Assembly: GCA_964468125.1 (NCBI GenBank)
Contig: CAYXVF010000151.1
Coordinates: forward strand, 1-11,986
Direction: 5' to 3'
Source of the DNA: CAYXVF01 sp964468125
GTDB lineage: Bacteria > Myxococcota > XYA12-FULL-58-9 > CAYXVF01
DNA length: 11,986 nucleotides
Part shown: piece by piece, positions 1 to 5,521 of the stretch
Numbering within the stretch: position 1 is the first letter of the stretch
Layout: each line of letters opens with the position of its first letter
Made by a program: the position numbers and the translations under genes
The notes under the pieces: model-generated
What the model saw: the letters and a program-made list of their open reading frames with translations, nothing else
The model's database searches: none
What the model was told of the DNA's origin: nothing

Positions 1-972
1 CGAGCAGGCGCTTCGGACGTTTTGGACCGTGGAACCGAGTTAGAGCGTTTAGTTGGGGTCACGACCATTCACGACCCGTCGAACGATACGGAGGAAATCT
101 TCACCGCCAGTGAGATACAGCGCGCCCGCCTGATTCGCGCCCCGCGCATCGACTCCACCGGCCGCATTCTCTATGGCGCGGCGGGCGCAGACTACAAAGC
201 GGAGGTGGAGAGCCTCGAAGACGCGTTGTTTCATCTGCGTCGCATGAAAGCGGTAGGCGCCTTCAGCATGAAGTCTTACAACCAGCCGCGACGCGATCAG
301 CGCCAGCAGGTGATGGAGGCGGCACGACAGCTCGAGATGCAGGTGATGCCCGAGGGCGGCTCGACTTTCATGCACAACATGACGATGCTCGTCGACGGGC
401 ACACGACCATCGAGCACAACCTTCCGGTCGAGACGCTCTACGACGACGTGTTGCAGCTCTGGGCCGAGAGCGATGTTGCGAACACGCGGACACTCGTTGT
501 CTCCTACGGCGGCCTCACGGGCGAGCACTACTGGTACGAGAAGATGGACGTGTGGGAGCACGAACGATTGACGAGCTTCGTGCCGCACTACGTGGTCGAT
601 CCGCGCGCGCGCCGTAGGCAAAAGGCGCCCGAAGGGGATTACAACCACATTAGAATCTCGGAGAGCCTGAAGAAGCTCGTAGACCGTGGCGTGCTCGTCA
701 ACGCCGGCGCGCACGGACAGCTCGACGGGCTCGCTCTGCACTGGGAGATCTGGATGTTCGAGCAGGGCGGCATGAGCCCGCTCGAAGCACTCCGGGGCGC
801 CACCCTCAATCCGGCGCGCACCCTTGGCATGGAGAAAGATCTCAGCTCGATCGAGGTCGGCAAGCTCGCGGATCTCGTCCTGATGGACGAGAATTCGCTC
901 GAGAGCATTCGCAACACAGACTCCACCGACGGGGTCGCCCACACGACCTGCTCCTGCGGGCGAGGCCGCTAG
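1..972 (+). CDS. Amidohydrolase family protein, C-terminal part (5'-truncated by window edge)
   Basis: The frame is open to the left edge, so only the C-terminal part is present; the TTG at 22 is an internal codon, not a convincing start. The sequence matches the amidohydrolase domain found alone or behind a TolB/WD40-like propeller in large secreted bacterial hydrolases. Visible landmarks are GVTTIHDPS (55-81), a KSYNQPRRDQRQ segment near 270-305, IEHN (409-420) and GAHGQ (706-720), whose histidines are the expected metal-site positions, then ARTLG and VGKLADLVLMD, the usual amidohydrolase C-terminal signature. The N-terminal HxH metal motif must lie upstream of the window. Members normally continue past IRNTDS with a segment like YVMVNGRLYD and some tens of further residues; here the protein instead ends after a short Cys/Gly/Arg tail (925-969). 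The substrate cannot be told; these proteins are usually called metal-dependent hydrolases of peptides or cyclic amides. The family call is firm, and the integrity of the end is doubtful. Confidence 0.85.
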   Translation, partial: RAGASDVLDRGTELERLVGVTTIHDPSNDTEEIFTASEIQRARLIRAPRIDSTGRILYGAAGADYKAEVESLEDALFHLRRMKAVGAFSMKSYNQPRRDQRQQVMEAARQLEMQVMPEGGSTFMHNMTMLVDGHTTIEHNLPVETLYDDVLQLWAESDVANTRTLVVSYGGLTGEHYWYEKMDVWEHERLTSFVPHYVVDPRARRRQKAPEGDYNHIRISESLKKLVDRGVLVNAGAHGQLDGLALHWEIWMFEQGGMSPLEALRGATLNPARTLGMEKDLSSIEVGKLADLVLMDENSLESIRNTDSTDGVAHTTCSCGRGR

Positions 973-1020
973 ACCGGAGTCCGCGTTGAATCGACCCTTG
1001 CTGCGAGCGTCGAGGCGCGT

Positions 1021-1371
1021 TCAGCCCCTCGGGAGCTCGAGGATCGAGCTGTTCCGAAACTCCACCTTGTCGAGACCGTGCTGCGCGAGTGCCGCGCGGA
1101 GGGCCGTCGTCATGTAGCTGGAGAGGTCTTTCGCTTTGGCGGTTGCGGGCCCCTGCGGTCCACCTCCGAGATCGATCGGGACGATCACTTTGCGTCCCTC
1201 GACGCGAATGCCAGCGAAGTCGACGTCGCCCTTGATCTGCGAGAGCTTCCGGCTGCGGGCGTTCTGGATGGTGTCGGAGACCAAGGCCACCGCCGGGTGG
1301 GTTCTGCGGAGTCTGCCGGTGGCACCGCGCGCGTCGAAGGTCTTTGTGCAATCACCGTTGATCGAGCTCAT
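1021..1371 (-). CDS. Conserved-looking hypothetical protein, 116 aa
   Basis: I do not recognise this protein. It starts at ATG 1371-1369 with a GGGAG Shine-Dalgarno-like stretch about nine bases upstream, and stops at TGA 1023-1021. It has no signal peptide or membrane segment. The N-terminal third is basic (GRLRR, ARSRKLSQIKG); the middle reads as beta strands (DVDFAGIRVEGRKVIVPIDLGG), followed by a probable helix (SSYMTTALRAALAQHGL) and a final strand (KVEFRNSSILELP). This alternation looks like a folded alpha/beta domain rather than a chance frame. It lies on the same strand as the SPFH operon, 141 bases past the CxxC membrane protein gene, so it may be a distal member or have its own promoter. 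It converges on the amidohydrolase gene with 48 bases between the stops. A longer plus-strand frame overlaps it but lacks a ribosome-binding site and has a shadow-like composition. Confidence 0.6.
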   Translation of the reverse strand: MSSINGDCTKTFDARGATGRLRRTHPAVALVSDTIQNARSRKLSQIKGDVDFAGIRVEGRKVIVPIDLGGGPQGPATAKAKDLSSYMTTALRAALAQHGLDKVEFRNSSILELPRG

Positions 1372-1512
1372 GACATCATTCTCCCTTTGAGAGGCATTTG
1401 GCGGTCACAATTCCGCGCTACAGACGTGTTTTCGGCGCTGGCGGTGGACGGTTTCGCGCCGTTATGCGGCGAAAGACTGATTTCGCAGGAAGAAGGGGCC
1501 GCTGTCCCACTC
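1372..1512 (-). other. Intergenic spacer with imperfect hairpin
   Basis: 141 bases separate the two small minus-strand genes. They contain an imperfect inverted repeat at 1452-1474: TTTC and GCCG pair with CGGC and GAAA around a five-base loop, with a two-base bulge. No T-tract follows it on the minus strand, so it is not a clear intrinsic terminator; it could be a leader hairpin or a processing site. I see no convincing sigma-70 promoter in the spacer. Confidence 0.3.
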
Positions 1513-1833
1513 TCAGTTCAACAGCTCGCTCAGGTCGAAGTAGAGCGAGAACTCGTCGGCGCAGCTCGAGCACTCGACATGGACCACCCGCACCGTGCGC
1601 CCTTCGAGCTGGAGGCTGCCTTCGCTCACGATCTCCGGACGGGAACCATCGCGACAAGGCGTCGTGCGGACCCAGTCTTGGATCTCGTCGAAGCGTTGGA
1701 CGCGGATCGCACTTTCCGGTGAAAGACCGGGCAGTCCCGCTCGCCTGCCCTCGAAGCGCCGGCGCTTCACGCCGCGCAAGGTGAACAGGATCATCACAAC
1801 GCCGATCGCCGCGCCAAAGAGCAACGCCGTCAT
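1513..1833 (-). CDS. Small single-TM protein with C-terminal CxxC motif (SPFH operon partner)
   Basis: This is a 106-residue protein with one N-terminal membrane helix (about residues 3-19, hydrophobic and Gly/Val rich), followed at once by a basic stretch (R20 to R31), so the rest should face the cytoplasm. The soluble part has C60, then a beta-rich segment (SEGSLQLEGRTVRVVHV) and C88-x2-C91 close to the C-terminus, ending in FDLSELLN. The layout suggests a small zinc-ribbon-like fold in which the first knuckle has one Cys (C60-R-D-G) and the second is a full CxxC; this is inference. The ATG at 1833-1831 lies 13 bases after the stop of the SPFH gene, with no obvious Shine-Dalgarno, so translation is probably coupled. 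The neighbour points to a job in the same membrane-associated complex. No enzyme motif is visible. Confidence 0.7.
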   Translation of the reverse strand: MTALLFGAAIGVVMILFTLRGVKRRRFEGRRAGLPGLSPESAIRVQRFDEIQDWVRTTPCRDGSRPEIVSEGSLQLEGRTVRVVHVECSSCADEFSLYFDLSELLN

Positions 1834-1846
1834 GCCGCTGCGTCAG

Positions 1847-2980
1847 TCAGCCCGCGGGCGGAGGTGGAGGAGGAGGAGGAGGTCCAAAGAGCTGCGCGAG
1901 CTGCGGAACCTGGCCGGCAGGAGTCCAAGCGGCCATACCCGCGGCCCATACCATCGATTGGGCGTTGAGCTGTCCTGCCTGGATCATGCCTGCGAGCTGC
2001 TGGAGTCCAAACGGACCTTGAGTGGCGCCATTGACGGCGACGTGGAACATGGGGGCGGCGGGAGGAGGAGGGGGAGCGACCGCGGCCGGCGCCATTCCCG
2101 GAGCCTGCGACTGACCGCCCATCATGCCACCGCCCATCATCTGATTGGCCATGGCGAAGCCCATACCGAGCCCCATGCCGTCCGCGGCACCGCCACCCGC
2201 GGGGTTTTGCGCGGCGTCGACCATCGCAGTCCCCATTTGGTACTGCTGGAACTTGTTCATGTCGCCGATGATGCCCATGGAGCTGCGCGTATCGAGCGCC
2301 TTCTCGACCTCCGGCGGCAGCGAGATGTTGACGATGTTGAGCACCGGAACGTCGAGGCCGAACTCGTCGTCGATCCGCTCCACCACCGCGGAGCGAAGCA
2401 GCTCACCCATCTCGCGATAGTTCGCCGCGAGATCGAGCGCCGCGATCTTCGACTCGCCGAGCACGTCGGCGAAGGACTCGTTGATGATCGCGCGCATGAG
2501 CTCGTTGATCTCGTCGGCCTCGAAGATCCCGTCGGTTCCGACGAGCTCACGCAACAGGGCTTTCGGGTCCTGAGCCTTCAAGGTGTAGGTCCCGAACGCG
2601 CGTAGTCGTATCGGTCCGAAGTCCGCGTCGCGAAGCATGATCGGGTTGGGAGTGCCCCACTTGAGCTCGGTGATCTGGCGGGTGCTGACGAAGTAGACCT
2701 CCGCCTTGAACGGACTGTCGAAGCCGTATTTCCAACCAGCAAGCGTTGAGAGTATGGGGAGGTTCTTGGTTTCGAGGGTGTACTGGCCCGGCTCGAAGAC
2801 GTCGGCAATTTGCCCCTCGCGGACGAAAACCGCGACCTGCCCTGGGCGGACGATGAGTTGCGCCCCCTGTTTGATCTGGTTGTGGTAGCGCGGAAAGCGC
2901 CAAACGAGCGTGTGCCGGGTGTCGTCCAGCCACTCGACGATATCGACGAGCTCCGCCTTCAACTTGTCAAACAGGCCCAT
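1847..2980 (-). CDS. SPFH domain protein with C-terminal GYF-type domain (YdjI-like)
   Basis: This 377-residue cytoplasmic protein starts MGLFDKLKAELVDIVEW and has no signal peptide or N-terminal membrane anchor, like the YdjI / 'virion core protein-like' branch of SPFH proteins rather than flotillins. Residues about 30-240 are the SPFH region (LVWRFP, QLIVRPGQVAVFVREG, FEPGQYTLETKNLP, RAFGTYTLKAQDP, ending near LNIVNISLPPEVEKALD). A Gly/Met-rich linker (about 250-290, GGGMMGGQ) and an Ala/Pro stretch lead to a GYF-type domain at 311-365 (WAAGMAAWTPAGQVP is typical). The protein ends with nine consecutive prolines. GYF domains usually bind proline-rich peptides, so the tail could be a self or partner ligand (inference). 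YdjI of Bacillus works with PspA-type membrane-stress proteins; none is visible here. AGGAG lies about nine bases before the ATG at 2980. The next gene in the operon is the CxxC membrane protein. Confidence 0.9.
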   Translation of the reverse strand: MGLFDKLKAELVDIVEWLDDTRHTLVWRFPRYHNQIKQGAQLIVRPGQVAVFVREGQIADVFEPGQYTLETKNLPILSTLAGWKYGFDSPFKAEVYFVSTRQITELKWGTPNPIMLRDADFGPIRLRAFGTYTLKAQDPKALLRELVGTDGIFEADEINELMRAIINESFADVLGESKIAALDLAANYREMGELLRSAVVERIDDEFGLDVPVLNIVNISLPPEVEKALDTRSSMGIIGDMNKFQQYQMGTAMVDAAQNPAGGGAADGMGLGMGFAMANQMMGGGMMGGQSQAPGMAPAAVAPPPPPAAPMFHVAVNGATQGPFGLQQLAGMIQAGQLNAQSMVWAAGMAAWTPAGQVPQLAQLFGPPPPPPPPPAG

Positions 2981-3026
2981 GTAAACCCTTCTCCTTTCGG
3001 AGGACCCCGCTCCCCCACGTTTTCAA

Positions 3027-3056
3027 AGTGTAGCCCGGCCGCGCGCGCGCGGGCAA
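3027..3056 (-). promoter_or_regulatory. Candidate sigma-70 promoter for the SPFH operon
   Basis: Read on the minus strand, TTGCCC (3056-3051) and TACACT (3032-3027) each match the consensus at four of six positions and are 18 bases apart. The spacer includes 12 bases of alternating C and G (3040-3051). A run of eight T (minus strand, 3071-3064) lies just upstream of the -35 box and resembles an UP element. Transcription would start near 3020, giving a leader of about 40 bases. The evidence is pattern only. Confidence 0.4.
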
Positions 3057-3094
3057 CCGAAGCAAAAAAAACCGACTCTCACTCAGAATAGGGG

Positions 3095-3113
3095 CGTCAA
3101 TGTGACGTCAATG
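3095..3113. promoter_or_regulatory. Direct repeat CGTCAATG x2 with TGACGTCA palindrome (candidate operator)
   Basis: CGTCAATG occurs at 3095-3102 and again at 3106-3113, so the copies are 11 bases apart, about one helical turn. The perfect palindrome TGACGTCA spans 3103-3110 and overlaps the second copy. The site lies between the divergent SPFH and lipoprotein genes, upstream of candidate promoters for both. This phasing is what a dimeric regulator bound to one DNA face would need. The regulator is unknown. Confidence 0.35.
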
Positions 3114-3161
3114 GATGTGACCGAGGTTGAGTAGCGACGCGGTCGGATCTGATTCCCGAGT

Positions 3162-3192
3162 TTGACGCCCGCACAGGGCAACGAGCTTCAAT
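3162..3192 (+). promoter_or_regulatory. Weak candidate promoter for the lipoprotein gene
   Basis: TTGACG (3162-3167, five of six to the -35 consensus) is followed after 19 bases by TTCAAT (3187-3192, four of six to the -10 consensus). The spacing is long for sigma-70. A start near 3199 would leave a very short leader that just holds the AAGGG ribosome site before ATG 3214. Confidence 0.28.
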
Positions 3193-3213
3193 CCAAGTGA
3201 AGGGTCAAAAGAG

Positions 3214-3492
3214 ATGCGTATCCTGAGAGCGTCGGGTGTTGCGGTGATGGGTCTCGCCTTTGCCGCCTGCGGGGGCGATGTGTGCGACGACGTGGAAGAT
3301 CTGCTCGTCGACGAATGTGGACTTCCGGCAGCCGACGGCGACGCCGACAGTGGTGAAGAAGTCGCTTGCGAAGGTGAAGTGGAAGCGGCGGCGCAGTGCG
3401 CGGTCGACAACTCCGCGGCCTTCTGTGAAACGATCACCGACCCGACCAACGTCGGCGCGGATAACGCGTACCTCGAGTGCATCGGCAGCTGA
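3214..3492 (+). CDS. Small acidic, cysteine-rich lipoprotein, 92 aa
   Basis: The N-terminus is a lipoprotein signal: basic start (MRILR), hydrophobic core (VAVMGLAF) and lipobox F-A-A-C19. The +2 residue is Gly, not Asp, so outer-membrane sorting is expected by the usual rule. After removal of the signal, the mature part of about 74 residues is strongly acidic and has six more cysteines (24, 35, 52, 62, 71, 89), enough for three disulphides in the periplasm or at the surface. No known domain is recognised. Small lipoproteins of this kind are common in myxobacteria and related groups, mostly without known function. AAGGG lies about ten bases before the ATG at 3214. It appears to be transcribed alone: divergent control DNA lies upstream and a strong hairpin follows its stop. 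Confidence 0.8.
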   Translation: MRILRASGVAVMGLAFAACGGDVCDDVEDLLVDECGLPAADGDADSGEEVACEGEVEAAAQCAVDNSAAFCETITDPTNVGADNAYLECIGS

Positions 3493-3512
3493 GGCCACTG
3501 ACTCGCTGAGAC

Positions 3513-3558
3513 AATCGGAAGGTGGGGCGCGGCGGTTTCGAGCTGCGCCCACCCGATT
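3513..3558 (+). terminator. Strong hairpin after the lipoprotein gene, probable terminator
   Basis: Twenty bases past the lipoprotein stop, AATCGG (3513-3518) pairs with CCGATT (3553-3558), and GTGGGGCGC (3522-3530) pairs with GCGCCCAC (3545-3552) with one bulged G, around a 14-base loop. The 3' side is only moderately T-rich (TCGTCGTCTT), so it is not a textbook intrinsic terminator, but it is by far the most stable inverted repeat between these two genes. It separates the lipoprotein gene from yajQ. Confidence 0.5.
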
Positions 3559-3620
3559 CGTCGTCTTACCCTCCGTGACAAGGCCCCGCTCCTGTGGCAA
3601 TGCGATCGCAGGAGGTAGCA

Positions 3621-4127
3621 GTGGCCAAGAACCAATCGTTTGACATCGAATCCACGGTCGAGATGCAGGAACTCGACAACGCCCTCAACCAAGCGCGCAA
3701 GGAGCTCTCCACGCGCTACGACTTCAAGGGCATCGACTTCGAGATCGACTGGAACAAGAAAGAGAACGTCCTCGTCCTCCATGGCCCGGACGAGCACAAG
3801 ATGCGTGCGATTTGGGACGTGGTGCAAAACAAGCTCGTGGGGCGCAAGCTCCCGCTCAAGAACTTCGAGCTTGAAGACGCGGATTCGGCGGCCCTGGGCA
3901 CCCTGAAGCAGCGGGTGAAGATTCAGAACGGGATCCCGAGCGACAAGGCCAAGCAGATCGCCAAGTTCATCAAGGACCAGAAGCTCAAGAAGGTGCAGGC
4001 CCAGATTCAAGGGGAGACGGTCCGCATTCTCTCCCCCTCACGGGACGAGCTGCAGAACGTAATGCAGCTCCTCAAGGGCGAGGATTTCGGGATCGATCTG
4101 CAGTTCGGAAATTTCCGAAGCGGCTAG
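3621..4127 (+). CDS. yajQ: YajQ family nucleotide-binding protein
   Basis: This is a 168-residue cytoplasmic protein of the YajQ (DUF520) family. I choose GTG 3621 as start because AGGAGG (3610-3615) lies five bases before it and the following VAKNQSFDIES aligns with the family N-terminus; the upstream GTG 3594 would add nine residues that include the ribosome site. E. coli YajQ has 163 residues, so the length fits. Conserved pieces are SFDIES, LDNALNQARKEL, STRYDFKGI, the central basic repeats (KQRVKIQNGI, KAKQIAKFIKDQKLKKVQAQIQG), VRILSPSRDELQ and the terminal LQFGNFR. The fold is a pair of ferredoxin-like domains. YajQ homologues in Xanthomonas bind cyclic di-GMP and modulate transcription; others have been tied to nucleic acid or nucleotide binding. 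Whether this copy binds cyclic di-GMP is not shown by sequence alone. It lies 71 bases before the ABC1 kinase gene. Confidence 0.93.
   Translation: MAKNQSFDIESTVEMQELDNALNQARKELSTRYDFKGIDFEIDWNKKENVLVLHGPDEHKMRAIWDVVQNKLVGRKLPLKNFELEDADSAALGTLKQRVKIQNGIPSDKAKQIAKFIKDQKLKKVQAQIQGETVRILSPSRDELQNVMQLLKGEDFGIDLQFGNFRSG
4104..4119. repeat. 16-bp perfect palindrome at the end of yajQ
   Basis: TTCGGAAATTTCCGAA reads the same on both strands and lies inside the last codons of yajQ (FGNFR). The protein ending is conserved in the family, so coding constraint may explain much of it. Confidence 0.4.
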
Positions 4128-4138
4128 AACCCTCTCGC

Positions 4139-4153
4139 CGCGCATTTTGCGCG
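4139..4153 (+). terminator. Short hairpin after yajQ (weak terminator or attenuator candidate)
   Basis: CGCGCA (4139-4144) and TGCGCG (4148-4153) form a perfect six-base stem with a TTT loop, 12 bases after the yajQ stop and 45 bases before the kinase start. There is no T-tract. It may reduce read-through or mark an mRNA end, but it could equally be chance in GC-rich DNA. Confidence 0.25.
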
Positions 4154-4198
4154 AGATAGTCATGACAGCCTCGTCCCGGGCCCTTACCTTCTACGAGC

Positions 4199-5521
4199 AT
4201 GAGTGATGCAGAAAAACGCACGTCGTCGGTTCCCAAGGGCCGCCTCGAACGCCTCGCGCACATCGGCGCGGCCGCGACGTCGGTCGCCCTGAGCAACGCC
4301 TCGTTGCGCGCCAAACGCCTGCTCGGAGACCGGGACCTCGAAGGGGTGCTCACCGTCCCGGGCGCGCGCAAGCTCGCCAAACGCCTCGCCCGCCTGCGCG
4401 GCGCCGCCATGAAGCTCGGCCAGATGGCGTCGATCGGCAGCGACAGCATGGTGCCACCGGAAATCGCCGAGGCCTTGAGCGTGCTGCGCGCCGCCGCCGA
4501 CGCCATGCCGGAAAAACAGGTCCGCCAGCAGCTCGTCAAAAACCTGGGGCCCAACTGGCAAGAACAATTCGAGCGCTTCGAGATGGAGCCGATGGCGTCG
4601 GCCTCGATCGGTCAGGTGCATCGGGCGGTCACCCGCGACGGGCAGGACGTCGTGCTCAAGATTCAATACCCGGGGGTCCGTGCGAGCATCGACAGCGATG
4701 TGGACAACCTCGCGTCTCTCCTGAAGCTCTGGCGCTACCTTCCTGGCCACGTCGACTTCGACGCGGTGATCGAAGAAACGAAACGCCAGCTGCGCCACGA
4801 GGCCGACTACCGCCACGAGGCCGAGAACACGCAGAAGTACCACGCGTGTTTCGCGGACTTTCCCGGCGTCGAGATCCCCCGCGTCTACCCGGAGCTGTGT
4901 GCGGACGAGATCCTCACCACGAGCTTCGTGAGCGGCCTCCCCTTGCTCGAAGCGAGCGAGGCTCTGCCGCAAGAGCGCCGGGACGCCCTCGCCGAGCGCC
5001 TCCTGCGTCTCACCTGCTCCGAGCTGTTCGTGCAACGCTTCATGCAGACCGATCCGAACCCGGGGAATTTCCTCTACCGCCCGGACGACGACACCCTCGT
5101 CTTGCTCGATTTTGGTGCCTGCGATCCGATCGGCGAGGCGCTCGCCCAAACCTACGCGCAGATGACTCGCGCCGTGATCCAGGGAGACCGCGCGGGCCTC
5201 GATGACGCGCTCGAACGCCTGGGTTTCTTCATGCCCGAGGACCCGCGCGAGATGCGCGAAGACATTCTCGACATGGTCGAGCTCTCCTCCGAGCCCCTAC
5301 TCAGCGACGAGCCCTACGACTACGGCAACACGGACCTGTCGGAGCGCGCTCGCAAGAAGGGCATGGAGCTCGCCATGAACCACCGACTGGTCCGTCCACC
5401 ACCACCGGAGACACTCTTTGTCCAACGCAAGCTCGGCGGCGCCTTTCTCTTGGCGCACAAAATGAAGGCGCGGGTCGCGTGCAAGCCGATGTTGCTGGAC
5501 CTGCTGGAGTCGAACGCATGA
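4199..5521 (+). CDS. ABC1/AarF (UbiB/COQ8-type) atypical kinase family protein
   Basis: This 440-residue protein shows the full set of ABC1-family motifs: the family-specific KxGQ (K72-L-G-Q75), the Ala-rich nucleotide loop (A133-S-A-S-I-G-Q139) that replaces the usual Gly-rich loop, the ATP-site lysine K154 in VVLKIQYPGV, the catalytic segment D285-P-N-P-G-N290, and the metal-binding D304-F-G306. All key residues are present, so it should bind ATP. UbiB and COQ8 act as ATPases that support ubiquinone synthesis, probably by moving or exposing isoprenoid lipids; plant ABC1K proteins affect prenyl-lipids and carotenoids in plastoglobules. No C-terminal membrane helices like those of UbiB are visible, and no ubi gene is near, so I give no symbol. 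The start at ATG 4199 has only a weak ribosome site. Its TGA overlaps the ATG of the carotenoid oxygenase by four bases, which points to coupled translation. Confidence 0.92.
   Translation: MSDAEKRTSSVPKGRLERLAHIGAAATSVALSNASLRAKRLLGDRDLEGVLTVPGARKLAKRLARLRGAAMKLGQMASIGSDSMVPPEIAEALSVLRAAADAMPEKQVRQQLVKNLGPNWQEQFERFEMEPMASASIGQVHRAVTRDGQDVVLKIQYPGVRASIDSDVDNLASLLKLWRYLPGHVDFDAVIEETKRQLRHEADYRHEAENTQKYHACFADFPGVEIPRVYPELCADEILTTSFVSGLPLLEASEALPQERRDALAERLLRLTCSELFVQRFMQTDPNPGNFLYRPDDDTLVLLDFGACDPIGEALAQTYAQMTRAVIQGDRAGLDDALERLGFFMPEDPREMREDILDMVELSSEPLLSDEPYDYGNTDLSERARKKGMELAMNHRLVRPPPPETLFVQRKLGGAFLLAHKMKARVACKPMLLDLLESNA

Noticed and set aside
49..942. Long open frame on the minus strand (297 codons)
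   Set aside because: It lies wholly antisense to the amidohydrolase, which matches a known family; its His/Arg/Val-rich sequence is typical of an antisense shadow in high-GC DNA.
973..1020. Possible bidirectional terminator between the convergent genes
   Set aside because: Only short four-base inverted matches and no T-tract are seen in the 48 bases.
1078..1722. Plus-strand open frame of 214 codons
   Set aside because: It covers two minus-strand genes that have better protein character, and it lacks a ribosome site.
2042..2080. Purine/GC-rich low-complexity tract as a possible repeat element
   Set aside because: It encodes the Ala/Pro linker of the SPFH protein and needs no other explanation.
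1595..2605. Plus-strand open frame of 336 codons
   Set aside because: It is antisense to the SPFH gene and rich in Arg and His, as expected for a shadow frame.
3594..3620. Upstream GTG start for yajQ
   Set aside because: It would place the strong AGGAGG ribosome site inside the coding sequence and add residues not seen in the family; GTG 3621 is better.
3108..4010. Minus-strand open frame of 300 codons
   Set aside because: It is antisense to both the lipoprotein gene and yajQ; no family resemblance and low-complexity Ser/Leu content.
4184..5149. Minus-strand open frame of 321 codons
   Set aside because: It is antisense to the ABC1 kinase, whose catalytic motifs fix the coding strand.
5479..5517. 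Upstream ATG start for the carotenoid oxygenase
   Set aside because: It lies within the kinase gene and adds 13 residues without family support; ATG 5518 gives the usual ATGA coupling.
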